The position numbers were made by a program, and so were the translations under genes. Positions 1-11,540 of a stretch of 64,000 bases of DNA are shown piece by piece. The stretch spans positions 186,001 to 250,000 of the forward strand of contig JAOTON010000318.1 of NCBI GenBank assembly GCA_034440635.1, in the 5' to 3' direction. The stretch comes from Lepas anatifera (lineage: Eukaryota; Arthropoda; Thecostraca; Lepadidae). Position 1 is the first letter of the stretch. Each line of letters opens with the position of its first letter. Under the pieces are notes generated by a model. That model saw only the letters and a list, made by a program, of their open reading frames with translations. It was not told where the DNA came from and made no database searches.

Positions 1-629
1 TACCCCCGGGGAAAAAAAAGGTGTTCAGACACGTTTTTTTTACATTGTATGAATCCTCTCAAACGAATGCTGTGCTTCACTGGGTCACCTTGTATCGATA
101 CTATTTTTCCATCTCCGGGAACGATGGAGTTGTGTGAGTTAGTGGTGCTTACAAGATAAGTTATACTTATTTTTTTTTTTCATTGTTGATCAATTCACAT
201 GCTTGTAAATTTTTGTTTTAGGGTGCAAGGCTAAATAACCCATAACTAATAAGTTTCTTTGCCCTCGTCTGCCTCGAAACAATGGATCTTTTTCTATCAC
301 TTTTAATGGCTGCTATTTTTCTTTACTGTAAATATTGTCCAAGCTGTTGCCAGTTCAGTTTTAGGAGTCAGAGTCTCACTACAGTCATCAAGGGACTGTT
401 CACAGAGACCCCGACCCCACCACCCAAACGAGCAACTCCCACGATGAAGGGTTAATTAAGAAACCAAAGTTGAACGTCCCACTAAGCATACGGACGGCCG
501 CCTACCTCAGGTCACCCTCTCACCAGTCAGTTGCCAGCTAACCTACGGTATTTACGGTAGCCACCACCTGCCAGTTTACCTAAATTATTTTGCCAGAAGC
601 TGCAAAAATGTCGGGTTAGAGGTAGATGA

Positions 630-723
630 AGTACGGTGGCGCTGCGCGAAGGTGTTTTTTTACTACCTGTGGAAACCTGAGAGGGCCGGTTGCCCGCCCC
701 CTCGTGTGGGCGCGTGTTTATTT
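630..723. repeat. Probable terminal fragment of a TTAA-type MITE inside the ClpX intron
   Basis: The motif tacggtggcgctgcgcgaa at about 632-650 resembles subterminal sequence of the MITEs at 5393-6387 and 43386-44231. It is followed by a GC-rich end finishing in gggcgcgtgttta, close to the GCGCGTGTTAA termini of the elements at 11883 and 43386. The expected TTAA is degraded to TTTA and no left end was found, so this is a remnant. Confidence 0.45.
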
Positions 724-1588
724 CATAAACTTTGACACTTGCACGATGAAACTTTCGTAACCACAATGCAATATCATTGCAAGCAATCAATTCCAAAAGC
801 AATCACTTTGTTTGCGGTGTTTAACTAAAGGCTGTACCACTGTAGTGGTCAAAAACCGTCTGCATACCTACCTTAGGTGGTAAAAATTTGGAATTTGTAG
901 CAAGAACGCATTTTTTTACTTTTTTATCGAAATATAATTTATGAAGCAAAATTTTTGAGGAGTGTAAAAGGTCAATTTTATCTGCCAACAGGTCAAGCTA
1001 GGTCACAAAAGAAAATGTCAAGCGAATTAAAAGTAATTTTTTTTAATTTTAAAATTTTCTTTTTTCAAAATGATGTATAGTTCAAGACGAGTTCAATGAT
1101 ATACAAAACTTGTTAATCAGACAATACATTTTTGAGTTATGAAGCATAAAAGATGAGTCTACAAGGTGACCTCCCGAAAATGCCTCGGGCTATAACTCGG
1201 TTACCGTTGGTGGGAGGGGGCTAAGCTTCTCACAGGCGTGTTCCTGGCCCAAAACTACCGCGGAGACAAAGTTTTAGATTTTTTCTTGACATGGTGGTGT
1301 CAAATTGAAATATTTTTGGTCGTTTTGTCCTGGAATGCCCCCCCTGGATTCTTCACTTATGAACTAAACATGAAGCGCTTTTAGTATCTTGTCATATATT
1401 TTCCCTTCTTGATATGCTTTGAGTTTGATGGATAGGCGTTTGCCTGGGCAAGGGCAGGTGCCCCCGAGAAAACTGTGACCCAGGAGGTGATTTCATATTA
1501 ATCTTCTTGAGCTCGAGTGCAGCAGTTGTTCAGCTGCCCCCTGTTCAGGCCTGCTCCGAAGGTCATGTTTCCCTGTTTGGTTCGGCAG
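724..1588. other. AT-rich intron sequence of the ClpX gene
   Basis: No second coding exon was found. The stretch contains scattered AGGTCA/TGACCT hexamers (for example about 960-1015 and 1165-1175), suggesting old relatives of the hexamer-rich transposons seen elsewhere in the window. The last 30 bases form the acceptor and pyrimidine tract of the ClpX exon. Confidence 0.5.
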
Positions 1589-1753
1589 GAGAAGCTGCTG
1601 CTGGACGCCATGTTTGAGATTCCCGGCTCTGACATAGTGTCGGTTCGCATCACGGAGGAGTCGGTCCGCGGAGTAGGGGAACCGGAGCTGGAGAGAGCGC
1701 CCGTGGTGGAGGAGGAAGAGGAGCAGGAACAGGCACGCGCTGAGCTCAAATAA
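1589..1753 (+). CDS. CLPX: ClpX, mitochondrial ATP-dependent unfoldase: last coding exon (C-terminus only)
   Basis: ClpX is the hexameric AAA+ unfoldase that feeds substrates to the ClpP protease in the mitochondrial matrix. Only its C-terminal exon is here. The exon opens at GAG (1589) directly after a pyrimidine-rich acceptor ending in ggcag, and reads in phase 0 to a TAA at 1751-1753. The peptide starts EKLLLDAMFEIPGSDIVSVR, followed by ITEESVRG. This matches the end of the ClpX C-terminal small domain, where the conserved stretch is an MxKLLLxxMFE(V/I)PxSDIV pattern. A Glu-rich acidic tail follows (an EEEEEQEQ run), as in metazoan mitochondrial ClpX. No upstream exon is visible in 1-1588, so that intron is at least 1.6 kb and the AAA+ core lies outside the window. 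No clear AATAAA follows within about 250 bases, so the 3' UTR end is unknown. The family call is from recognition, not a database search. Confidence 0.88.
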   Translation, partial: EKLLLDAMFEIPGSDIVSVRITEESVRGVGEPELERAPVVEEEEEQEQARAELK

Positions 1754-3560
1754 GGCGGCGCTCCAGAATGTGATACCGGGGCTAGACAATGACGTGGTAG
1801 AAAAAGCACCGGCTTGAGGTGATTCTGGACCGATTAGAAAGAGGACAATAATGATTTGTTGATAAAGAAAAGGCGTGGGGCACCATGCCCGGTGTGATAG
1901 CCTACGTGGAACGAAAGGCAACCGCAGTCGGCAGACGACTGAGTGCGATTTCATGGACAGTATGGCGCATCGTTAGGAGAGAGGCATTTACTTGCGCTGG
2001 GAAGAAGTCGCGCCATGTGTGATAGCTGCCTGTTTTAGACGGAGATGGCGCGATCTTTTGCGCCGTTTAGGCTGGTGATTGCTCAGTTTTGGATATACAT
2101 AGCAGAGCGCAGGGCCGGAGGCACGATATACCACCCAATTTATAGGAGGTACTGACTTCTGAAAAGAGAATTGGCGAGTCAGTGTAATTCTGAGTCATGC
2201 AAGAGTGATCTTGGGTGTTCGAATGATGAATGACTAAGGAGCTCACACATTAACCGCAGGGCGATGACGTGTTGAAGCAGCGCAGTTGTAAGCTTCGGTG
2301 TACGAGCTGGGGGAAGCGGTGGACAGCTAGGAGGGTGCCTTCCGAAGCAGACTTCGTCGATTGGTATGAGCGACATGAATGTGTGCGTGGTTGGGAACTG
2401 GGAGGCTTGGGCCGCTGTTGGGTGCTCGGGCCTCGTTTAGATAGACAGCTCAAGTTATATTGATAGCCTCGCGGCTGAATTTTACCCATCACGACTGAAT
2501 TTAAAAGTGAGACGAGTAAAGATTGACGAAATGAGCCATATTCATACAAATTAACTATTCATAGACGGAAGTATGTGTAGTGATTGGGCGAGGCGGCTGC
2601 GAGCGTTGCCCTCCGTTTACCCTGAAGATTTTGCCTCCGATGCGAACATTAGTCTTCGGTATCCGACTTCCGTCCCCAATGTTGACCCCCCTGGTGTACA
2701 AAATACCTCGATCGGACTCGCTCTCTCGCCCCTGCCCTAGCTGTGGGATATCACGGTGTGGACTGATGCCGCAGACTCTGGTGCCGTTCGGTCCTCCAGC
2801 CGCTCAGCATCGTATCAGGGCCGCGCTGCTCGCTAGGGTTGTATGTATTCGCGATCTGAGCCAGAGAGTGGTAATGGGATTCATTTCATGTACATAGGCT
2901 ACATGATATCTCGCGCTCTAGCCCTGCAGTGAGAGATAGTCGTGGTGTATGTATCATTGGCGACGCATGAGAGGCGGGCCTGTTAGTGCCAGCGACCGTC
3001 GTCTGATACACACGGTATTAGTTGACCATCGTAGCTGTTATCTAGTTGAGGTTTCAGGTGCTTCAACTTCAATCGAACCACTTAATTTGTGTCAGCCATT
3101 GTTAGTTTGAGTGGAAAATACAAATTTTAAATACCTGCCTGTTAAGGAAGTGCAGAGGACATTGAAACACCCACTGGAGAAGTCGGACACTAAAAGGCTT
3201 GGAGCGAGGGGGGAGTCGGAAGCCCCCGTGAGATCTCGAAAACAGCGACATTGGAAAACGCACTCTTGGGGTTGTCCAGGGAGGCTGCGGTGATCTACAT
3301 TACAACACATTTTTATTGATACTGGTCCATGTCTTAACCCTTGGACTACGGGCGGGGAGTAGTCGATTCTATATCTCTCGACATCTAAGAAATGGCGTTG
3401 CTGGCACTTGACCTCTTGAGCATATGACATAGGCTAGTAACCGCAGCGACCCCGTTGATCTCATGCCAAAATGCCTGGTTGTATAATGAGAAAATGCCGT
3501 GCCTTCGGGCCTGATACGTTTGACTGAGTGCCTAGCACTTACCCTCGTGGTTATCTGATA
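1754..3560. other. ClpX 3' flank with CpG-rich decayed sequence; no intact gene
   Basis: After the ClpX stop there is about 1.3 kb of unusually CpG-rich sequence with several short open stretches on both strands, each broken by stops. The part at about 2560-3000 reads with only a few stops over 450 bases and could be a decayed retroelement, but no catalytic motif is convincing. The 3' UTR of ClpX must lie at the left end of this stretch, but I could not place its poly(A) site. Confidence 0.4.
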
Positions 3561-3850
3561 TATGACTCCCTCAAGGTAAAGTAATGTCGAAGAAAGTAGT
3601 CCAATTTCATAAAACTGAAAATTATCGGTAGCCAGTCACCAGGTTGTTATGCCTTTGATAGTTTATTACCAAAAAGCCACCCAAGATCTGGAACCATATG
3701 AAAAGTTCAAAAGGGTCACTGACCTTAAATGACCCCCACAAGTGAAATCTAACACGCGAGTCTGCGCATGCCGCTATAATCAATGCCCAAGGACATTGAT
3801 GACCCTAGGATGACTTGTTGACTGACCTTGAAAGGTCAGTGATCTGTAAT
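3560..3850. repeat. AGGTCA-rich repeat remnant
   Basis: Contains several TGACCT/AGGTCA hexamers, including an everted pair around 3822-3838. The composition is like the delimited MITE families, but no terminal repeats could be placed. Confidence 0.4.
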
Positions 3851-3970
3851 GACCTAATTTGGCATGAAAGAATGCATACAGAAACATTGCATCGCATTAG
3901 AAGTGGTTTTAGTGATAAAACAGTTGATAAGTTTTGAAGTGCTGCGGCGAGGAGCATGATGATGAGTTGC

Positions 3971-4334
3971 TAAGATCTTCCCTGGCCTCTCCCCTCGAAT
4001 CCGGAAATGTAAAAAACACTGAAGATTACATATTCCGGGCACAGCCCTTCATCAGAATCATGGAGTAAATATCAATAATTCTCAGTCCTAGTATAGCAAG
4101 ACCTCGAATTTGAGGTCTGGCTATACTCCTAGTAGTATAGAGGTCTGGTATATACTCCTAGAGGTCTGGCTCAGTCCTAGTATAGCCAGACCTCGAATTC
4201 GAGGTCTGGCTATACTAGGACTGAGAATTATTGATATTTACTCCACGATTCTGATGAAGGGCTGTGCCCGAATATGTAATCTTCAGTGTTTTTTACATTT
4301 CCGGATTTGAGGGGAGAGGCCAGGGAAGATCTTA
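3971..4334. mobile_element. Foldback (palindromic) MITE
   Basis: The left arm starts taagatcttccctggcctct at 3971. Its near-exact reverse complement ends at 4334, giving arms of about 160 bp. The centre (about 4100-4210) holds repeated short palindromes of the form agacctcgaatttgaggtct and shorter copies of tatactcctag. It has no coding capacity: the short ORFs on both strands are just the two arms translated. No convincing target-site duplication was found, so the superfamily is unknown. Confidence 0.8.
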
Positions 4335-4779
4335 ACATAATACAGTTGATTGCGTATTCGGAGAGGCCAAAACCCGCCCGGCTATACTGGATTGCAAAGC
4401 TCGTTTGCCGACCTTTTGAAATCCTCATGGGCATTGCATTGTTCATGCATAACATTACAAGTGTGTCGAACCATGCCTCTGTGAAGTTACGTTACTAAAT
4501 TGTGACGCGAAAACCGTGTCGTAACGGTTTCATGTAGTTTTTGCATGTTAACGTTTTGTATGTTACCTCTCAAGGACACCAATTGATTTAGGGTAAACAT
4601 TTGGGCTATAACAGAAAAGAGGGCGCAGGAATAAGAGAACGCGGCAGCTGTTTTTGATACTTGACAGCCAATGAGATGATGGGGGTCATCGTACAAAAAA
4701 GCTAATCTAGTTGTCTGGGCCCTATATACCATTGGAGAGTTCAGATCAGAGGCAACATGCTTCAACTTACCATGTTCAA

Positions 4780-5130
4780 ATCCAAAACGTCTAGGTGGGG
4801 AGAAGGAGGGGTCGAATCAACCCAAACCGGTAGGGCGAGAGTGTAAAAGGTCTCCGCTAGGGCTGGGGCTAAAGCCAAACGAGGCCATCAAGGTCAAATA
4901 TCGGTCATGCCGGGGACTTAATCGAACATGCCGTGATTGTGCGGGAAGTGGCCATGATCTGCTAAAAATATTTTGGGCGGCGCCACGATTCTGCGCCAGA
5001 TGGGAGGAAAGCTCTTTATTTCAACCTACCATACCATGGAAGAATTCATTGCTGCAACCAATGGCAGACAGCTGGAATAGCTTCTCCCCACCCTACAATG
5101 ACCTTCATTGTCTCATCATCATTGAACTAG
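4780..5130 (+). repeat. Diverged relative of the GATWACACTGG transposon family
   Basis: Segments such as aaacgaggccat, aggtcaaat and atgccgtgatt occur in the same order as in the intact element at 19648-20804 (about 19,935-20,005 there). Both termini are lost, so only part of an old copy is recognisable. Confidence 0.45.
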
Positions 5131-5392
5131 ATTGCATAGTTACCTGCGTACTTCAATGTACTCGCGATTCCGGAATATATGAATTTCCAGTTTAGTAAAG
5201 CATAGGGAAAGCTGAAATGATAGATTTTCATATTTGTCCCATCTGTTTCCGTCAGTAGTCGTGCAGCTGCGCGCGTGCTTCAAATACACAAACAGGTCAG
5301 GAAAATGTATCTAATATGTATTGACCTTCGCCGATTTTTAGTTGTAGCTCATGAGCTATGTCGATTTCCTAATACATCCAATGAATGCAAGA

Positions 5393-6387
5393 TTAACCCG
5401 CGCCCCGGTGGGCCTCCGGTCCACCTTCGCCCTGGTGGAGGTGTTTTAACACCCTCCTCGAACTCGGCCCTATACGGGATAGGAAAAAATGCGAAGGCTG
5501 GTGGATAGCCTATACAAATTTATGAAGAAACTATATTAGTCACTTTTTAGCTCAGGTCAATATTGAGGTCATGGCAGGTCAAAGAAGTTGGCATTTTAAG
5601 CAAAGTTTTTGGGCTCTAGCATCTGACAGAGTTGAGTTAGAATCGTTTTATAGGCACCATTCGCTTCCTCTTACCACGGCCAATCGAATGATGTATAACA
5701 TGACAATACTAGGTCAAAACAAAAATGACCTGACGTGAGGCCAGGTCAAGGTCACTTTTTGACCTAGCATAGTCAATATGCATATTGATCGACTCGCAAT
5801 AGTTATCCAAACGCAATGGTATAAAAATAAAAGCTGTATCATCATTTCATGCAAAGTTATTGACCTAAGTTTGAGAAGTTCTTAAGTAGCCCCAGATGAC
5901 CTTTCAGAATTCACAGGTCATAAATTGCAACATGAACTTGGAAAGGGGCTCAGGATACTTCGATTTGGAGAATATGCAGGTATTAACAGTTTTATCTACA
6001 TAAATACATCCCAATTTCTGTTTTTCACATATATTTCCAATGAAGTGGTCATGGTCCGTACTTGACCTTAGGTCATCGATATGAAAAAAATCCCGGAACA
6101 TGTTTTGTAGAACTTGGTGGGGTCATTTTTTGTTATGAGTTTCAATCCGATAGATTCACCCATTTCTTACTTATGCCACGTTAAAATTTTTAGGTGTGTG
6201 GTCACTTGACCTACACTGGAGACGTGATCTGAGATGACTTAACCTTAAAATCTTGGGGAAAGTTGCGGAATCGATCAAAGATATGGTGTGCCAAGTACGG
6301 TGGCGCTTCGCGCCGCAGTTTTTCGCGCCGCCGGAAAAAAACCCGAAGAGGGTGTTCAAACACCTTCTCCACCGGGGCGAGGGTTAA
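5393..6387. mobile_element. TTAA-flanked piggyBac-like MITE, variant with box CGCCCCGGTGG
   Basis: The element is bounded by TTAA at 5393-5396 and 6384-6387. The left end reads TTAACCCGCGCCCCGGTGG, with a second box CGCCCTGGTGG 27 bp further in after a CCACCTT spacer. The right end is the inverted single box (CCACCGGGGCGAGGGTTAA). The interior has no long ORF and several AGGTCA/TGACCT hexamers. TTAA targets with CCC..GGG termini are typical of piggyBac transposons; no transposase is present, so mobilisation would have to come from elsewhere. Confidence 0.8.
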
Positions 6388-6581
6388 GAAAACTGAATTA
6401 ATTCGTGTCTGCAGAATCTTCTTAAACAAAATATACCAATGCAGCCTATGGTATGAAAAAGCGAAATCTAAAAATTGGTAATTCGAGAATATCAGTCAGT
6501 TATTATACGAAACAGCAGACGTTGATTTACCCTGCTTTCTTCGAAAAAAAGTCCAGAGGCGACACCTGTCTCTTCTTCTCC

Positions 6582-7608
6582 TTAACCCGCGCCCCACCGG
6601 GGATCCGGCGCCACCTTCGCCCCACCGGAGGCCATCGATGGCCCCCACGAACTAAAAAAATATGGGGGTTAGCGCAAACCTGCAAAGTGAACGCATGAAT
6701 TCAATACGAAATTACTTCGCATGTTTAAGCACTCAGGTCAATGGTTTGACCTCCAGAGGTCAAGTTAGGTCACGATAGGCTATTTTCACTCAAATATACA
6801 ATGCTTAAGAAAACCTATGCCATTAGAGCTATTGAGATCTGGTAAAGTACATTTGATAGAAAAATGCCAGACCTTTTCCGCTATGCGGAACGTAATGACC
6901 TCCCACCAGTGGTTTAACCTCCTGAGGTCACCTCGTGACCTAATTTGACCTGAGGTCACGCAAGGTCAGAAAGTGTCGTATATCAAATGAAAGCCAGTGA
7001 CGAGACATACACGATGATGCTTGATGATAGTTTGATGATAGTAAGTATACATTCAGCGCTCTAGCTTAATTAGGTCAAAATTTATTGTCAAAATACTGTT
7101 TTTGACCCTCTGATGACCTTGGATGACCTCGGAGATGTCAAAGGGCAAATATGGCTCCTGGTATCCGTGAAAGGGTGTCCAAGAACGCTTTTCTGAGCAA
7201 GCTGAGCATTTGCAATAGTTTTTGTGACTTCTAGATCATACGAAAGCTTTTCCCCATGCTTTTTCAATGCGAGAGGTCACCTCGTAACCTGACCTCAGGT
7301 CACGAAATCGAAAAATCCCGGATATACATCTTGTAGATTCTGGAGGGTTCATAAAGTGTATGAAGTTTCAAATCGATCGACTATGAAATGTAGCTTTTAT
7401 AGAGCTCAAAAGTTGAAGTGAGGTGACCTTGGTTGACCTCGCCTGGTGACCTGACTTTGAATGATGCAGGATAAAAAATCAGGGATAGTGGGAAATTGAT
7501 GGGGTGAGAGATAGAGACTTCAGCCGTGGTGCTGCGTCTCGTCGTTTTTCTGCTATCCCGAAAAAAACCTTAGGGGCCATCGATGGTCCCCGGTGAGGCA
7601 AGGGTTAA
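6582..7608 (+). mobile_element. TTAA-flanked piggyBac-like MITE, variant with box CGCCCCACCGG (copy 1)
   Basis: Bounded by TTAA at 6582-6585 and 7605-7608. The left end starts TTAACCCGCGCCCCACCGG, with the box repeated 28 bp in. The right end is a diverged inverted copy (ggtgaggcaagggttaa). The interior aligns by eye along its whole length with the element at 36315-37336 and, inverted, with 53898-54927. Interior hexamers AGGTCA/TGACCT are very dense. It has no coding capacity. Confidence 0.85.
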
Positions 7609-7619
7609 GTGCCAGTTAT

Positions 7620-8035
7620 AGAGTACATTGTTGGGAATAAATCATATTGTGACGTCGTATCTCAATGACCTCGAATGACCTTGACCCCAAAATTTCAGAG
7701 GCTATTGTGTAGGACCTTTCCTCCATAACCCTAGCCCGCTTTTAGTGTATTCCCGACTCCCACCATAACTAGGGCATTTCCCGATAAGTTGCAGCAGAGC
7801 CAAGATTTGACATTTACGACCTATTTTGAACTTGAAAACATTGACCTAGGTCAATAAACAGTGCCATAAGTTAAATCACCATCGCCCCCTACATACCCCG
7901 CAACGGGAATGTTCTGACCCTCTTGGTTTCCGAAGTCTCAGGGGGAGGGGGCTCCTTAGGACCCCCTCCACTGCGCGTTGTCGCAGGACCTCTCTCTTCT
8001 GTGCGGGTTAAAGTGTTGTGATGAGCATGAAGCAA
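7620..8035 (-). repeat. Diverged relative of the GATWACACTGG family, inverted
   Basis: About 7660-7860 follows the order of 55,620-55,815 (aatgacct..gaccttg, tttcagag, acctttcct, gcatttccc, cattgacctaggtca), which is the inverted copy of that family. The piece at 7880-8010 is GC-rich and ends in gcgggttaaag, a possible end of another TTAA element that I could not pair with a start. Confidence 0.45.
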
Positions 8036-8039
8036 TTAT

Positions 8040-10860
8040 AGGGCCCCTGAGCTGAGCTTGAAGTGGCCTCCTTGAGGTGTTCTGAGACGCTATATAAGCC
8101 GATCTGGGACCCCAAAGCTGAGCCAGGCTCCTAAGCTGATCTGGTCATCTGAGCTAATCTGTGACCCATTGTGCAGAACTGCCCCCCCCCTCCACCTCCC
8201 CCACCCCGAGATGGACTGGGACCAGTAGAGTAGCCAAGGAGAGTTCAAGGGGTTCGCGGACCCCTCCCCGCCCTTGGGCCGCTCGTAAGCACTCTAAAGG
8301 ATTCTCTGATCAGGGGGCCCCCGGAGTCAGTCTCAGGGGCCCTGGAGATTTGTTCATAGGGGCCCCGAGTCGGTCTCAGGGCCCTCTGCCCCGAGAGTTA
8401 GCATTAGGGGGCCCTAGAGTTGGTCTTAGGGGCGCCCGAGAGGTGGTCTCAGGGGCCCCCGAAAGCTGGTTTCCAGGACCCCTGCCAGTGGTCGCAAGGA
8501 ACCCCCCAAAGTCGGTCTCAGAGGGTCCGAGAGTCGGTCTCAGCCTCCCACCTCCCGAGATTAAGTCTCAGACCCCCAAAGTCGGTTTCAGGGTAGGGCC
8601 CCTGAGTCAGTCTCAAAGGATCCCAAGAGTTGATCTCAGGGTCCCCGAGAGTCAGTCTCAGGGCCCCGAGAGACAGCCTCAGAAGCCGCGCCCCCTGAGA
8701 ATCGGCCTAAGGGGTCCCTCGAGAGTCGTTCTCAGGGGCTCCTGGGAGTCGGTCTCAGGGTCCCTGGGAACTAATCTCGGGATAAGTTATTATCAGATAC
8801 CCCATCAGTGTTGGTCTAAGGGGACCTTCTCTCAAGGGCCCCGAAAGCTAATATGGGGCCCGAGAATTAGTGTCATGAGTGCCGCCAAGTGCTGGTCGCA
8901 GGGGCTCCTCATAGTCACAAGGGTGCCTCTCTCAGGAGACAATATTTACTTTCAGGGGGCCCGAGTGATCATCTGGAGTCCCGAGAGTTAGGTTCATTTG
9001 TGCAGCAGAGTGATGGTCTCAGGGGGCCGTGGAGAAGTGATCTTGGATGCCCTCGAGAATTTGCCTCAGGTTGTCCCCCTCCCGAGTTTTTGTCTCAGGG
9101 GCCCCAAGAATCAGCCTCGGGAAGCGCTCAAAAGCTAGTCTCAGAGGCCCCTCCCCCTCCCCCGAAGTCAGTCTCAGGGGCATCCAAGAGCTAATTTTGG
9201 GGCTCTGAGAGTAATCCCAAGAAGTTCTCCCGAGTTTTGGTCTCACGGGCTCCAAGTTGGCCTTAGACCCATGAGGGCTAATCTGAGGCCTCCTAGAGTA
9301 GGTATCAGAAGCGCCAATTGCTCAGTCTCAGGGACACCCCCCGAGTGTTAGTCTCAGGGGGCGCCCCAGTGTTAGTCTCAGATCGATATCGGGAGTCAGT
9401 CCCAGGAGCCCCCGAAAGTCAGCCTCAGGGGACCCCAAGAGCTAACCTGGATGCCCCCGAGACTCTATGTCTGGGGCCACCCGAGAGCAAATCTGGAGGG
9501 TCCGATAGGTAGTCTCAGAGGTGCTGCCGAGAATTTATCTTAGGAGCTCCGAGATATACTCAGGGGCCCCTCGGTTTCGGTCTAAGAGGCCCCGGTAATA
9601 AGGCCTAGGGGCCCCTGACAGCTAATCGGGGGAGGGGCCGAGAATTAGCCTCGCGAGTGCCGCTAAGTGCTGGTCTAGGAGGGCCTCAGAGCTAAACTGG
9701 GAATCCTGAGCTTATCTGGGGCTCACTCATACGGCCCCTGAGCTGAGCTGGGGGCCATGAGCTTGAAGTGGCCTCCTTAAGCTGTTCTGAGACGCTATAT
9801 AGGCCGCCCTGAAGCCCCTTAGCTGAGCCGGGCTCCTAAGCTAATCTGGTCATCTGAGCTAATCTGGGGCCCGCTGTGCTGAACTGGGGACCCCGAGATG
9901 GTCTGGGATCCCTGAATACTTTAGAGTCACTGAGCTGGAACCTTTGAGCTATTCTGAGACCTTACATCAGCCGACTTGGGACCCTGAGCTTAGCTAGACC
10001 CCTAAAAGCTAATTTTGGCCCTTAGCTAATCTCAGGCGCCCTGTGATGAACTGAACAGCCCCTGAGCTGGTCTGGGGCACCTGCACTGTTATTAAGTCCG
10101 CTGAGCTGAGCTAGGGGCTATGAGCTTGAATGGGCCTCTTGAGCTGTTCTGAGCTCTACACCAGCCGACCTGGGGTCCCTGAGCTGAACTAGACCGCCAA
10201 AGCTAGTTTTGGACTCTAAATTAATATGAGGCCCCTCTGCTGAACTGAGCAGTCCCTGAGCTAGTCTGGCGCCCCCTGCCCAGTTATAGGACCCGCTGAG
10301 CTATGCTGGGGGCCATGAGCTTGAGTTGGTCCATTGAGCTATTCTGAGACCCTATATCAGCCAACTTGGGGGCCCCTGAGCTGTGCTCGGCCCCAAAGAA
10401 AATTCGAGCCCTAAGCTAAGCTGAGGCGCCCTGTGCTTATACTAGGCCTCTGAGCTGGTCTGGAGCCCCTGCACAGTTCTAGCGTCCCTGAGCTAAGCTG
10501 GGGGCTGATACCTTGAATGGCCCATTGAGCTGGTTTGATACCCTATATCAGCCGACCTGGGCCCCTGAGCTGAGCTTGTCTCCCACAGCTAATATGTGGC
10601 CCCTGTGCTGAACTGGGGTCGCCAGCTGGTCTAGCCCCCTTGAACTCTGCTAGGGTCACTGAGCTGGGATCCGTGGGCTTAAACTGGTCCCTTGAGCTTT
10701 TCTGAGACCCTATATAAGCCAACCTGGGGCCCCTGAGCTGAGCCGGGCCCCTAAGCTAACCTGGCTTTCTGAGACAATCTGGGGCGCCCTGTTCGGAGCT
10801 TTTAGGGCCCTGTGCTTATGTGGGGTCCCTTAATAAGGTGGTCCCATGAGCCGGTCCCTT
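8040..10860. repeat. Degenerate two-level satellite/minisatellite array
   Basis: In 8,250-9,700 a unit of about 25-35 bases recurs with a core like gtctcaggggcccccgagag, heavily diverged. In 9,700-10,860 and once at about 8,040-8,160 a longer unit recurs, with landmarks in fixed order: gagctgagct, ccatgagcttgaa, attctgagaccctatatcag and cctgagctga. The ctatat landmark falls near 9795, 9964, 10157, 10351, 10543 and 10711, giving a higher-order period of roughly 170-195 bp. The unit is stop-poor, which creates a long spurious reading frame at 8161-8991. Confidence 0.85.
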
Positions 10861-11540
10861 AGCCCATGACCAGGTTTGGGGCCCCCAGAGCCTACTGATT
10901 TGGTTCCTGAGCTATGGTTTGGGCACTGAGGGGCCTCTATGATGACTTGGCGGCTTCTGAGTGGCATAGGCCTAGGAAGCGGGAGAGTGGTGGTCCAGGG
11001 GAGCCACTGGCCCTCCACTATACTGTGGTGGACCGCTGCAACGCATATACAAATATCAGCAACTGCAATATAAAACAAGAAACCCGGGCGGGCACGACAG
11101 CTTGTCTGGGAAAGTTCCAGTTTTGGCGTCTGCCCTCTGGAAACCCCTGGACCGAAAGCGCTTCATGAAAAAGGCCAAGGCACCTACTACCCGAGTGCTC
11201 CCAGATGGACCCCGAAAACTGAACCCAATCAAGCTCTAGCCCAGGCCGCTCCCAACACAGAGCGCTAATTCGGACACGCAACCCGCACCACAAGCCGAGC
11301 AGCAGCCGTCCCTCGGTCATCAACGGGCGTGAAGAGCCGTCTACAGGCCGTCTTCCATTACGAAGTGAAAAGAACACCACAGAACTATTCGATGTGAGGG
11401 AACTGTTGGAAAAGACGCAACTAACAAGTAATGTATGGAAATACCTATAGTAGGCCGGTGTGTATACGTGTATTATCGACACCAAATGAACAGTTTTAAA
11501 GCTGCTCATAATTATGGGCCCCTTGGGCTGGGGCCCCCCT
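10861..11540. other. Unique-looking sequence between two tandem arrays; no recognised gene
   Basis: A 163-residue open frame on the minus strand (11018-11509) and an overlapping + strand frame are present. Neither resembles a known family, and no splice structure supports them. Treat as non-coding. Confidence 0.4.

Noticed and set aside
2560..3000. Possible retroelement RNase H-like remnant
   Set aside because: One frame has few stops and a TDAADSG-like string, but other catalytic residues and neighbouring domains are absent, so I do not claim a family.
8161..8991. 276-codon open frame on the + strand
   Set aside because: It lies wholly within the degenerate satellite; the frame stays open because the unit lacks stops, and the peptide is a low-complexity product of the repeat.
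11018..11509. 163-codon minus-strand frame
   Set aside because: No recognisable features; it overlaps other open frames, and its end reaches the edge of the satellite region.
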